Below, piece after piece: positions 44,613-52,887 of a stretch of 64,000 bases of DNA. A program made the position numbers and the translations under genes. The notes beneath the pieces are model-generated. The model searched no databases and was not told the DNA's origin. It saw only the letters and a list, made by a program, of their open reading frames with translations. Each line of letters opens with the position of its first letter. Position 1 is the stretch's first letter. Source of the stretch: Flavobacteriales bacterium (lineage in GTDB: Bacteria > Bacteroidota > Bacteroidia > Flavobacteriales_F > PHOS-HE28). Location: positions 248,001-312,000 of the forward strand of contig JADJLR010000003.1 in the NCBI GenBank assembly GCA_016710015.1, written 5' to 3'.

Positions 44613-44984
44613 CTACGGATGCAATTCCTTGGCCGGGTCCCAAACACGAGCAACGAAGTCCACGACTTGGTCCAACTGCACCTGGACCCCTTCCTTCTCC
44701 AACAGTTCTTGCATGCGTGTGGGCGTGGCGAAATGGTGCTTACCGGTAAGCAGACCGATGCGATTCACCACCCGATGGGCCGGAACTTTGGGCCGGACCG
44801 TATGCGCATTGTTCATGCAATACCCTACTAGTCGTGCACTCCGCGCTGCACCCAGGTATTTCGCGATCGCTCCATAGCTTGTCACACGTCCTTTGGGGAC
44901 AAGCCGAACCACGGCCATCACATCGGCGAAGAAATCGCGCTCTTGGACCGCTTCGTTGATGATGGTGCGTTTGGGTTTTGTCAT
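44613..44984 (-). CDS. Alkyltransferase-like protein (MGMT family, active Cys absent)
   Basis: 123 aa from the ATG at 44984. The DNA-binding winged-helix of O6-alkylguanine transferases is present: VPKGRVTSYGAIAKYLG (about 29-45) and the recognition helix with Arg finger region ARSARLVGYCMNN. The active-site motif PCHRV is PAHRVV (68-73) here, with Ala where the acceptor Cys should be. Thus it cannot transfer alkyl groups; ATL proteins of this type bind O6-alkylguanine and hand it to nucleotide excision repair. LLTGKHHF downstream is typical of the Bacteroidetes form. Confidence 0.88.
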   Translation of the reverse strand: MTKPKRTIINEAVQERDFFADVMAVVRLVPKGRVTSYGAIAKYLGAARSARLVGYCMNNAHTVRPKVPAHRVVNRIGLLTGKHHFATPTRMQELLEKEGVQVQLDQVVDFVARVWDPAKELHP

Positions 44985-45074
44985 GTAGAAAGAAGAATGC
45001 GGGAATGAAGTTCGGAGATCGAGAGCAGGTTCCGATGCGTGCGTTGAATACCGCGCTTCTGTACGCACTCGGAC

Positions 45075-45755
45075 CTACACTACCCCGAACCGCAAATAGT
45101 GGATCGTTCTTCTCTCTTCCAACCACATCTGCTCATAGTAGGTGCGGATGTTGAGCACGGCTTGTTCCTCTGAGGTCACACGGTTCACGAGATCCGCATA
45201 CACGTTCGCGCTTTGCTCAAAGATGGGCAGCTTGTGCTCCGCGATCATCTCCAACGTGTATTCGTACAGATCGGGGCTGTCGGTCTTGAGGTGTACCACA
45301 CCACCGGTCTTCAGCACTTCCTTGTAGCGCACCAGAAAGAGCGGACTGGTTAAGCGTTTGCGGGGTTTGCCCAGTTGCGGATCACTGAAGGTGAGCCAGA
45401 TCTCGTCCACTTCGCCGGGTGCGAAACACTTCAGCAGATGATCCACATGGGTGCGGAGGAAACCGACGTTGGTGAGGCCCTCCTCTTTGGCCGATCGTGC
45501 ACCGCGCCACAAACGGGCACCTTTGATGTCCACACCGAGGTAATTCCTGTCGGCGTTCAACCGCGCCAAGCCTACGGTGTACTCCCCAGCACCGCAACCC
45601 AGTTCCAGCACCAACGGTGCTTCACGCTTGAAGAGTAGTTCGTTCCAGCGGCCGCGTTGTGGCAGGCCTTCCGTAACAAGTTGCGTGAAGGTGGGCTGCA
45701 CCACGTGCTCGAACGTGAGGTTCTCGGCGAAGCGTGCGATCTTGTTCTTGCCCAT
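45075..45755 (-). CDS. trmB: tRNA (guanine-46-N7)-methyltransferase TrmB
   Basis: 226 aa. SAM-binding LVLELGCGAGEYTVGLA (about 49-65), GVDIKGARLWRGA and the catalytic signature WLTFSDPQLGKPRKRLTSP (about 120-138) identify TrmB. It methylates G46 in the variable loop of tRNA, at the N7 position, from SAM. A -7-like TATTTTCG lies about 30 nt upstream. The palindromic repeat lies farther upstream. Confidence 0.94.
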   Translation of the reverse strand: MGKNKIARFAENLTFEHVVQPTFTQLVTEGLPQRGRWNELLFKREAPLVLELGCGAGEYTVGLARLNADRNYLGVDIKGARLWRGARSAKEEGLTNVGFLRTHVDHLLKCFAPGEVDEIWLTFSDPQLGKPRKRLTSPLFLVRYKEVLKTGGVVHLKTDSPDLYEYTLEMIAEHKLPIFEQSANVYADLVNRVTSEEQAVLNIRTYYEQMWLEERRTIHYLRFGVV

Positions 45756-45825
45756 GGATGACGTAGTTCCCGCTGGAACGGGGCGCGAAAATAGGGCGAT
45801 GCCCCTTGGATCACATCCGCTTTAC

Positions 45826-46063
45826 CAGGGCTATCGCCTCTAAATACCTTCCGCATCAGGTTTGTTGTTTCTACGACCCCGCTGGGGTCGAACACGTTCG
45901 CCCGACTCTAAATTCTGTTCTCTGTGAGCCCCTCTAGGGTCAACCAACAAGGAGAATGACCGGTGCTGCGTTCTGACCCCAGAGGGCCTCACAGAAATTA
46001 GAAATTGCCCCCCATGGGTGAACGACCCCAGCGGGGTCGTAGAAACAAGGGGCGATAGCCCTG
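45826..46063. repeat. Nested palindromic (REP-like) intergenic element
   Basis: Three nested inverted repeats share one centre: outer arms 45826-45838 / 46051-46063 (13 bp, perfect), middle arms 45865-45890 / 46023-46048 (26 bp, perfect, each itself a CGACCCC/GGGGTCG hairpin), inner arms 45921-45942 / 45974-45995 (22 bp, two mismatches). No transposase frame lies between. The structure fits a REP-like or small non-autonomous element, which in Bacteroidetes are often copied by a RAYT-type transposase elsewhere. Confidence 0.7.
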
Positions 46064-46098
46064 TCCGCTTTACGCGTCAATGCGACCTTTGTCGATCC

Positions 46099-47175
46099 AT
46101 GCTCCAAGGCAAGCGCATTCTGGTGGCTCCACTCGATTGGGGCTTGGGTCACAGCACGCGTTGCATCCCGATCATCCAGCGGCTGATCGAACGCGGCGCA
46201 ACCCCGATCATCGGTGCGGACAATGGACCCTTGGCTCTTTTGCAGCAAGAGTTCCCCGACTTGGAGCACGTTCGCATTCCGGGCATAACCATACGGTATG
46301 CGAAAGGTGAAAGTCAGTTGTGGAGCATGGCGCGACAATTCCCAGAGATGATGCGCAGCGTCCGAGCCGAAACCGCACTCTTCGATCACATCCGGAAAGA
46401 CCTACGGCTCGATGCGGTGATCAGCGACCAACGATTCGGACTGCGATCATCAACGGTGCCAAGTGTCGTGATCACGCATCAAGTGTTTCCATTCACCCCC
46501 ATTGCGCAAGGCGCGCTGCGTAAGTTGAATGTGCGACATCTCTCGCGTTTCGATCGGTGTTGGATCATGGACGATCCAGAGGCACCAGGACTTGCGGGGG
46601 AACTTTCGCATGGCGCTTCACTGCCACGGAATACACGTTACATCGGTACGGTGAGCCGCATGGCGCGGCACGGATCAGCCGTGAAACCTGCTACTCCGTA
46701 TCGGATCGTTGCCGTGATCAGTGGTCCAGAGCCGCATCGGACCATTTTGGATGACCTCTTGACCGAAGCACTGCAACGGATCGATGGCCAACACGTGTTG
46801 GTCCGCGGTCGACCGCATGACCCCAACACAGTGCGCCTTGGTGGCCTCACCTGCGTTCCACATCTGCCGGGTGTCGAACTCGCGGAGCACATGCGCAATG
46901 CGGAACTCATCGTATCACGCAGCGGGTACACCACGTTGATGGATCTTGTCGCGTTGGGCCGAAGTGCACTGATCATTCCAACGCCGGGTCAGGCCGAACA
47001 GGAATACCTCGGAACACTGCACGAGGGAACCGGACGATTCCTCGTTCAACGACAGGACAACATCGACTTGGGTGCGGCCTTGATCGCTGCATCTATGTTG
47101 ACAAAGCACGCACGGATCGAGGAGCACCCACATTTGGAACGTGCTTTGGATGAACTCGGCACCCTGCTGGGTTGA
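46099..47175 (+). CDS. MurG-like glycosyltransferase (GT28/GT1 type)
   Basis: 358 aa from the ATG at 46099; a longer frame starts inside the palindromic element and is rejected. N-terminal LVAPLDWGLGHSTRCIP (about 8-24) is the glycine-rich acceptor-domain loop; C-terminal SRSGYTTLMDLVALGRSALIIPTPGQAEQEYLG in outline (about 280-312) is the nucleotide-sugar donor loop. The absence of the MurG GGTGGH motif and the presence of murG in the dcw cluster mean this is a different enzyme, probably for a surface glycan or glycolipid. A -7-like GACCTTTG lies just upstream. Confidence 0.85.
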   Translation: MLQGKRILVAPLDWGLGHSTRCIPIIQRLIERGATPIIGADNGPLALLQQEFPDLEHVRIPGITIRYAKGESQLWSMARQFPEMMRSVRAETALFDHIRKDLRLDAVISDQRFGLRSSTVPSVVITHQVFPFTPIAQGALRKLNVRHLSRFDRCWIMDDPEAPGLAGELSHGASLPRNTRYIGTVSRMARHGSAVKPATPYRIVAVISGPEPHRTILDDLLTEALQRIDGQHVLVRGRPHDPNTVRLGGLTCVPHLPGVELAEHMRNAELIVSRSGYTTLMDLVALGRSALIIPTPGQAEQEYLGTLHEGTGRFLVQRQDNIDLGAALIAASMLTKHARIEEHPHLERALDELGTLLG

Positions 47176-47196
47176 ACCCCCTACTTTTAGCGAACG

Positions 47197-48444
47197 ATGA
47201 TCATACAACGACTTACGGCCCTTCTTCTGCTCGGGGCTATTTGCAGTTCGACCCATGCACAGGTCGATCTGGAGAAGCAACTGAAGAGTTTAGAAGAACA
47301 GCGCACAACACTGGATGCACAACGCGAGCGCCTGACCGATCGGGTGGATAGCGCGAAACTCGCCATCATCCGCCGCGATCTGCAACGCATCGCCCTTCCA
47401 AAGTTGGAGGCCGGCGATGAAGTGATCGTGCATCCGGGGCATATGTTGGTGTACAGCGAGAAGCACGAGCAACCGAAGTGGACGGCGCACATTGCTTCAC
47501 CGGATCTGATCACAGGCTGTTTGGCTCGGATCGACTCGTTCCTGCCCGATCCGTTGGTGAAGACCGGCACGGCAGTTACCGCAGACTATTGGTACAGTGG
47601 ATATGATCGTGGCCACATGGTACCAAGTGCGGACATGCGTTGGAACCTAGGCGCATTGCAAGGCACCTACCTCTATTCGAACATCAGTCCGCAAGTAGCC
47701 GATCTGAACCGCGGAAAGTGGGCCGAACTGGAGGATTGGGGCCGTCGGTACGTTTACTACAGCAAGCGGAGGGTCTTCGTCCTCACAGGACCTGTGCTTC
47801 GCGATGGCCTTCCCACCATGCAGAAAGCGGATCGCAAGAACGAGGTGAGCATTCCGGAGTACTTCTGGAAAGTGATAGCCGATCTGGATGGTGATGATCC
47901 GAAAGCGATCGCCTTCGTGATGAAGAATGCCAAACACGATTATCCAGTGATCAGTTATGCCGTGCCAGTGGATAGTGTTGAAACGTTGACCGGATTGGAC
48001 TTCTTCCCAACCCTGGATGATGCGGTGGAAGAACGGATCGAACGCATGAGCGGCACCGCTGCCTGGTACCCGAGCGATGACCCCAAAGCAGGCGAAGTAG
48101 CACCACTGAAAGCGCCGTTGCCGAAAGGGATGTTCAATAGTGTCCAAGCGAAATACCATATCGGCAAATCGGTGACCGTATGTGGCACTGTTGTTTCCAC
48201 ACGCAAGACGGTGAAAGCGAAGGCCATCTACTTGAACTTCGATGCGATGAGTCCCGATGAAGAATTCTACGCCACGATCTGGCAAAACAACGGGGTGAAC
48301 TTCAGCTATGATCCCGAGGTGTACTTCCTGAACAGGAAGGTCTGCGTTACGGGTAAGGTCACGATGTTCGATGAGATCCCACGGATCAGCATCAACAACG
48401 AGACCGAGGTACAGATGTTCGAAGAGGCCATCGCGGCCCCGTGA
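47197..48444 (+). CDS. Secreted DNA/RNA non-specific endonuclease with OB-like tail
   Basis: 415 aa. Signal peptide 1-21 (cleavage after THAQ), a coiled-coil stretch (about 22-62), then an NUC-type endonuclease domain (about 80-290) with the DRGH motif 137-140 (catalytic His140) and SNISPQVADLNRGKW (about 161-175) carrying the metal-ligand Asn. Residues about 310-410 add a separate small beta domain (GKSVTVCGTVVST, YLNF, VCVTGKV, PRISI) resembling an OB-fold. It should degrade extracellular nucleic acid, for nutrition or defence. Convergent with the kinase gene one nucleotide away. Confidence 0.88.
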   Translation: MIIQRLTALLLLGAICSSTHAQVDLEKQLKSLEEQRTTLDAQRERLTDRVDSAKLAIIRRDLQRIALPKLEAGDEVIVHPGHMLVYSEKHEQPKWTAHIASPDLITGCLARIDSFLPDPLVKTGTAVTADYWYSGYDRGHMVPSADMRWNLGALQGTYLYSNISPQVADLNRGKWAELEDWGRRYVYYSKRRVFVLTGPVLRDGLPTMQKADRKNEVSIPEYFWKVIADLDGDDPKAIAFVMKNAKHDYPVISYAVPVDSVETLTGLDFFPTLDDAVEERIERMSGTAAWYPSDDPKAGEVAPLKAPLPKGMFNSVQAKYHIGKSVTVCGTVVSTRKTVKAKAIYLNFDAMSPDEEFYATIWQNNGVNFSYDPEVYFLNRKVCVTGKVTMFDEIPRISINNETEVQMFEEAIAAP

Positions 48445-49485
48445 TCAAACGGCCAGTTTGAGGGTGAAGCTGAAGGTCGCCCCTTCCCCTTCGGCACTTT
48501 TCACGTTGATGGTCCCTCCTTGCACATCGATGATGTGCTTCACGATGGCGAGACCCAATCCAGAACCGCCTTCGTTACGTGCCCGGCTCTTGCCCACGCG
48601 ATAGAAGCGCTCGAACAACCGGGGCAGGTGCTCTTCACTGATCCCGATCCCATCGTCCGCCACTTCCACCAACACTTGATCATCCATCGGATAGCTACGC
48701 ACCACGCAGCGACCACCAGTGTGCCCATAGTTGATGGCGTTATTGAAAAGGTTGGTGAACACCTGCGCCATGCGGTATCGATCGGCCATCACCCGCAGGC
48801 CCGGTGTCAATTCATTCACCAGATCGATCTGTTTCTCTTTCGAGAGGATCTCCATGTTCTCGATGGTAACGGTCACCAGTTCGGTCAGGTCCATGGACGT
48901 GATCCGCAGATCCATGACACCACTTTCCAACTTGGTGATCAGGTCGAGGTCTTCGACGATCTTCATCAAGCGATCCACACCGTTCGAAGCTCGGTTGAGG
49001 AAATCGCGGTTCACTTTCTCGTCCTCCAAGCCCCCTTCAAGCAAGGTGAGGATATAGCCTTGGATATTGAAGATAGGTGTCTTCAATTCATGGGCCAAGT
49101 TGCCGATGAATTCGCGGCGAAAGGCTTCTCGTTCTTCCAACTCGCGGATCTCCGTGCGCCGTTCGGTGGCCCAGGCCGAAACCTCTGCATTCACCTTGCC
49201 AAGGACATCGCCGCTCAGGTCGATGCCGCCAGGTTCCTTTCGAGAGCGTTTCAGTTCATGCACAGTACGGTACAGCACCTTGATCCGGCTATGGACGAAC
49301 CGATCGATACCGAACGAAAAGGCGAAATAGGCCACACCGAAGATGATGGCAAACCCGACCACGCTTGCCCAGAGCAGGTTGAACGCTCCACTGGACCTCA
49401 TGAAAAAGTACAGTAGAGCAGCAGCGACCAAGCCGACCGCCAACGCAGTCAACAAAGCGACTTGGCGAGGTGTGAGTTGACCCAT
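48445..49485 (-). CDS. PhoR-like membrane histidine kinase
   Basis: 346 aa from the ATG at 49485, supported by an exact -7 box 37 nt upstream. Two transmembrane helices at about 12-29 and 37-57 with almost no periplasmic loop, then a HAMP-like link, the HisKA helix with His132 (LAHELKTPIFNI) and a complete ATPase domain (NLFNNAINYG, DDGIGI, LFERFYR, GSGLGL). No response regulator is adjacent. The tiny sensor and the divergent Na/Pi-PhoU gene point to a phosphate-signalling PhoR role, as an inference only. Confidence 0.85.
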   Translation of the reverse strand: MGQLTPRQVALLTALAVGLVAAALLYFFMRSSGAFNLLWASVVGFAIIFGVAYFAFSFGIDRFVHSRIKVLYRTVHELKRSRKEPGGIDLSGDVLGKVNAEVSAWATERRTEIRELEEREAFRREFIGNLAHELKTPIFNIQGYILTLLEGGLEDEKVNRDFLNRASNGVDRLMKIVEDLDLITKLESGVMDLRITSMDLTELVTVTIENMEILSKEKQIDLVNELTPGLRVMADRYRMAQVFTNLFNNAINYGHTGGRCVVRSYPMDDQVLVEVADDGIGISEEHLPRLFERFYRVGKSRARNEGGSGLGLAIVKHIIDVQGGTINVKSAEGEGATFSFTLKLAV

Positions 49486-49522
49486 GATCGTGCTCCGAAC
49501 AGAAGGTTCGTTGATGCGTGCG

Positions 49523-49530
49523 CAAAGGTA
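49523..49530 (-). promoter_or_regulatory. -7 promoter box TACCTTTG (kinase gene)
   Basis: Exact TAnnTTTG on the minus strand, 37 nt before the kinase ATG. Confidence 0.45.
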
Positions 49531-49611
49531 GATGCCCGTGCTCGGCAGTACGGGTCTCAATGGTGGCGGGAGAATTCGATCCTTGTTAACATGAGGGAAA
49601 CATGTCGATCA

Positions 49612-49619
49612 TACCTTCG
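49612..49619 (+). promoter_or_regulatory. -7-like box TACCTTCG (Na/Pi cotransporter gene)
   Basis: One mismatch from TAnnTTTG, 27 nt before the ATG at 49647 and downstream of the alternative ATG at 49602, so it decides the start in favour of 49647. Confidence 0.4.
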
Positions 49620-49646
49620 TCGGCCTTTCTCCCCGGCCCTCTCAAA

Positions 49647-51332
49647 ATGCGCTTTGGCTTCCTTGAATTCCTGACGCTGGCAGGCTCCCTGGGCCTGTTC
49701 ATCTATGGCATGAAGTTGATGAGCGAGGGCTTGCAGAAGGTCGCGGGCGGCCGGATGCGCAGCGTGTTGAAAGCCATGACGGCGAATCGCTTCATGGGCA
49801 TGTTCACTGGTTTCGTGAGCACCACGGTGATCCAAAGCAGCAGCGCCGCCACGGTGATGGTGGTGAGCTTCGTGAACGCGGGCTTGTTGCAAGTAAGACA
49901 GGCCATCCCCGTGATCATGGGTGCCAACATCGGAACCACGGTGAAGATCCTCCTATTCAGCTGGGCGGTATTCGTGGATTTCAGCATCACCAAGTTGGCC
50001 ATCCCGATCATCGGACTGGCTTTCCCGCTGCTTTTCCTGCGTACCGCAAAGACCAAGGCATTGTCGGAATTCCTGATCGGCGCAGCGCTGCTCTTCCTCG
50101 GTCTGGAATTCATGAAACAGGCACTGCCTCGACCGTCCGCACAGGCCTTGGAATTCCTACGGGACCTCAGCGGCATGGGCTATGGTTCGGTCCTGCTCTT
50201 CGTGGGTATCGGCATGGTGCTCACGATGCTCATACAATCGTCGAGTGCTTCCATCGCATTGACCCTGGTACTTTGTGAGAATGGCACCATCGGTTATGAA
50301 ATGGCCGCTGCACTGGTTCTGGGTGAGAACATCGGCACCACCATTACCGCGAATCTGGCTGCATTGGTCGGGAACGCATGGGCGAAGCGAACGGCACGGG
50401 CCCACTTCGTCTTCAATGTGATCGGCGTGGTTTGGGCACTGTTCCTCTTCCATCCTTATTTGCGTGGTTTGGATCAATTGGTGTCGGAGGTCTTCCATTC
50501 CTCTCCATTCACGGATCCTGCCGCAGTGAAGTGGGCACTCACCTTCCTGCATATCTCGTTCAACACGATCACGACACTGCTGCTGATCGGCTTCATTCCA
50601 TTCATTGAGCGCATCGTGACCTGGATGGTACCAACGAAGACCGATGACGACGAAGTGTATCGTTTGGACTACCTCGACAGCGACATCCCATTGACACCCG
50701 AAGTGTCGTTGATGGAAGCGCGCAAGGAGATCTCACGATTCGGTCGGATCACCAACGACATGCTGGGCATGGTGCGCGAGCTACTAACAGTGAAGGACAA
50801 CAAACAACGCGAGCACTTGATGGCGCAGCTCGCCAAGTACGAGCAGATCACGGATCGATTGGAGATCGAGGTGGGCAAGTACCTGACGAAGACCAGCACT
50901 GAGGTTCGCAGCGAGGAGGCTTCGAGTCGGATCCAAGGACTACTCGCCATTACCGGCGATCTGGAGCGCGTAGGAGATATTTTCTTCCAAATGAGCAAAT
51001 CCATTGAACGCAAGGTATACGACCGGCTGTGGTTCTCGCCGGAGCAGCGTCAGCAATTGATGGAGATGATGGATCTGTTGGAACGGGCGTTCACGGTGAT
51101 GCGCCGCAACATGGAAGTGGACCAGGACCAGGTCGCATTGGACGAAGCCGTGGAGGCCGAACAACGGATCAATCAAAAGCGGGATCTGTTGCGCCGTACA
51201 CACCTGAAGAGCATGGAGAGCGGGGACTACAACGTGAAGAGCGGCTTGATATACAACGACCTCTTCTCCAGCTGCGAAAAGGTGGGTGACCACCTCATCA
51301 ACGTATCGGAAGCTTTGGCCGGAGAGGTCTAG
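49647..51332 (+). CDS. Na/Pi cotransporter family protein with PhoU-like domain
   Basis: 561 aa. The first about 330 residues hold eight or nine hydrophobic segments with two inverted Na/Pi motifs, TVIQSSSAATV and MLIQSSSASIA, each in a re-entrant loop. Residues about 370-555 are a cytoplasmic helical PhoU-like domain (two three-helix halves, EVRSEEASSRIQGLLAITGDLERVGD in outline). Imports phosphate with Na+, or another anion; the PhoU domain probably senses or limits transport. A longer start at 49602 is less likely. Divergent from the kinase gene; stop codons overlap with the convergent lipoprotein. Confidence 0.93.
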   Translation: MRFGFLEFLTLAGSLGLFIYGMKLMSEGLQKVAGGRMRSVLKAMTANRFMGMFTGFVSTTVIQSSSAATVMVVSFVNAGLLQVRQAIPVIMGANIGTTVKILLFSWAVFVDFSITKLAIPIIGLAFPLLFLRTAKTKALSEFLIGAALLFLGLEFMKQALPRPSAQALEFLRDLSGMGYGSVLLFVGIGMVLTMLIQSSSASIALTLVLCENGTIGYEMAAALVLGENIGTTITANLAALVGNAWAKRTARAHFVFNVIGVVWALFLFHPYLRGLDQLVSEVFHSSPFTDPAAVKWALTFLHISFNTITTLLLIGFIPFIERIVTWMVPTKTDDDEVYRLDYLDSDIPLTPEVSLMEARKEISRFGRITNDMLGMVRELLTVKDNKQREHLMAQLAKYEQITDRLEIEVGKYLTKTSTEVRSEEASSRIQGLLAITGDLERVGDIFFQMSKSIERKVYDRLWFSPEQRQQLMEMMDLLERAFTVMRRNMEVDQDQVALDEAVEAEQRINQKRDLLRRTHLKSMESGDYNVKSGLIYNDLFSSCEKVGDHLINVSEALAGEV

Positions 51333-51829
51333 GGCACCACGATATCGTCACTGAACACCGTATTGCTGACGTTCAGCGCACGGTCCACCATTCGCACGCT
51401 GAACCGAACCGTATCAGCGCTCCCGGTGATGAACAACGGAAAGGGGTCAATGGCCACAGCGATCTCCCCTTCAAGGCTCTTGTTCTGGCCGGTGGGGGTG
51501 ATACGCGGGATGCGGTAGTAGATGGGATCCTCGAACGTGACCTCATTCCACTCCCCATCGATCCGTTCACTTTCTTCCACGAACAGGTTGAAGTAGTAAA
51601 TGGAGGATGTATCGAAAGGTGCAGAAGCATCCGAGGCATCCAAGCCGACATCGCCATCGCCATCGGTGAAGGAAATGATGAGCGACGCGGAATCGCCAAA
51701 GAACTCGAAGGACTTGAAGGTGATGACCGGTTCCGAGGGGAACTCCTCCGTTTTCAAGCAACCACTGGCAAGAACGGCCAAGGCGAAAAGGCCCCCGACT
51801 ACTTTTACCACATGGATCGACGTGCGCAT
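51329..51829 (-). CDS. Lipoprotein, hypothetical
   Basis: 166 aa from the ATG at 51829, 6 nt after an exact -7 box, so the transcript is nearly leaderless. Lipobox LASGC (lipidated Cys about 24) then ITFKSFEFFGDSASLIISFTDGDGDVGL in outline: the FTDGDGDVG acidic turn and the two-domain beta layout are typical of small Bacteroidetes surface lipoproteins with Ig-like folds. Ca2+ binding by the DGDGDVG turn is possible. Function unknown. Confidence 0.75.
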   Translation of the reverse strand: MRTSIHVVKVVGGLFALAVLASGCLKTEEFPSEPVITFKSFEFFGDSASLIISFTDGDGDVGLDASDASAPFDTSSIYYFNLFVEESERIDGEWNEVTFEDPIYYRIPRITPTGQNKSLEGEIAVAIDPFPLFITGSADTVRFSVRMVDRALNVSNTVFSDDIVVP

Positions 51830-51835
51830 CGTCCT

Positions 51836-51843
51836 CAAAGTTA
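51836..51843 (-). promoter_or_regulatory. -7 promoter box TAACTTTG
   Basis: Exact TAnnTTTG on the minus strand, ending 6 nt before the lipoprotein ATG. It also lies between the divergent starts at 51829 and 51856. Confidence 0.5.
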
Positions 51844-51855
51844 GGCAAGCTGAAG

Positions 51856-52863
51856 ATGACCCATCCACCGCAATTGGGAACCGATCTGCTCGATCGACCG
51901 TTCACGGTGGAGGGTACCGAAGCATTCAACGCATTCGCGCTGTCGCTATTTCAGCTCCATGCTGCTCGAAACCCGGTGTACCGTGGATTCCTGAACGGTC
52001 TGCGGATCGATCCGAAGGCCGTTAGAACAGTGGATGCGATCCCGTTCCTGCCCATTGGAACCTTCCGGGATCATCGTGTGCTGTTGGAAGGACTCGATCC
52101 ATCCAGCTTCTTCACCAGCAGCGGCACAACAGGGTCCGTGACGAGCAGACACCACGTTCCCTATCCGTCGCTGTACGAACGTTCATTCATGTGCTCGTTC
52201 ACCAACGCGTATGGGGATCCATCCGAATGGCGCATTCTAGGGCTACTTCCCGCGTACTTGGAACGCGAAGGAAGTTCGTTGGTGTACATGGCCCAGAAAC
52301 TGATCCAGGCGACCGACGACCCGCTCAGTGGAACATACTTGTACAAGTATGCCGAGCTCGCCGAAGTGTTATCCCGGTCAGAGGCCGAAGGACGGAAGAC
52401 CTTGTTGCTGGGTGTCACCTTCGCCTTGCTGGATCTGGCGGAGCAGTTCCCACAGCCCCTGCCGAATACGGTGATCATGGAGACCGGTGGTATGAAAGGA
52501 CGTCGACCGGAACTCGTGCGCGAGGAATTGCACCGGATCCTGAAGGAAGCCTTCCATGTTCCTGCAATTCACAGCGAATACGGCATGACCGAATTGCTCA
52601 GTCAGGCTTGGTCCTCCGGTGATGGCATTTACCGTTGTCCGCCATGGATGAAGGTCTTGGTGCGCGAGCCGAACGATCCATTCGCTCGGCTCCCGGTTGG
52701 ACGTACTGGCGGTTTGGACATCATCGACCTGGCCAACATCGCGAGCTGCCCCTTCATTGCAACGCAGGACCTTGGCCGGAGGAATGCGGACGGTTCCTTC
52801 GAGGTGCTCGGTCGCTTCGATCACAGTGACCTAAGGGGTTGCAACTTGATGGTGGAGCACTGA
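51856..52863 (+). CDS. LuxE-like acyl-protein synthetase
   Basis: 335 aa. The ANL-type adenylation signature FFTSSGTTGSV (about 87-97) carries the phosphate loop; YGMTELLSQ near 240 is the second conserved block and DLGRRN (about 301-306) and GRFDHSDLRG (about 313-322) the third. Length and order match the LuxE/acyl-transferase family that activates fatty acids as acyl-AMP and moves them to a Cys or phosphopantetheine. There are no luxC or luxAB neighbours, so it acts in another pathway, such as surface lipid or secondary-metabolite acylation (inference). Confidence 0.85.
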   Translation: MTHPPQLGTDLLDRPFTVEGTEAFNAFALSLFQLHAARNPVYRGFLNGLRIDPKAVRTVDAIPFLPIGTFRDHRVLLEGLDPSSFFTSSGTTGSVTSRHHVPYPSLYERSFMCSFTNAYGDPSEWRILGLLPAYLEREGSSLVYMAQKLIQATDDPLSGTYLYKYAELAEVLSRSEAEGRKTLLLGVTFALLDLAEQFPQPLPNTVIMETGGMKGRRPELVREELHRILKEAFHVPAIHSEYGMTELLSQAWSSGDGIYRCPPWMKVLVREPNDPFARLPVGRTGGLDIIDLANIASCPFIATQDLGRRNADGSFEVLGRFDHSDLRGCNLMVEH

Positions 52864-52887
52864 AGTGCATCTCGAAGGTTGATCTGA

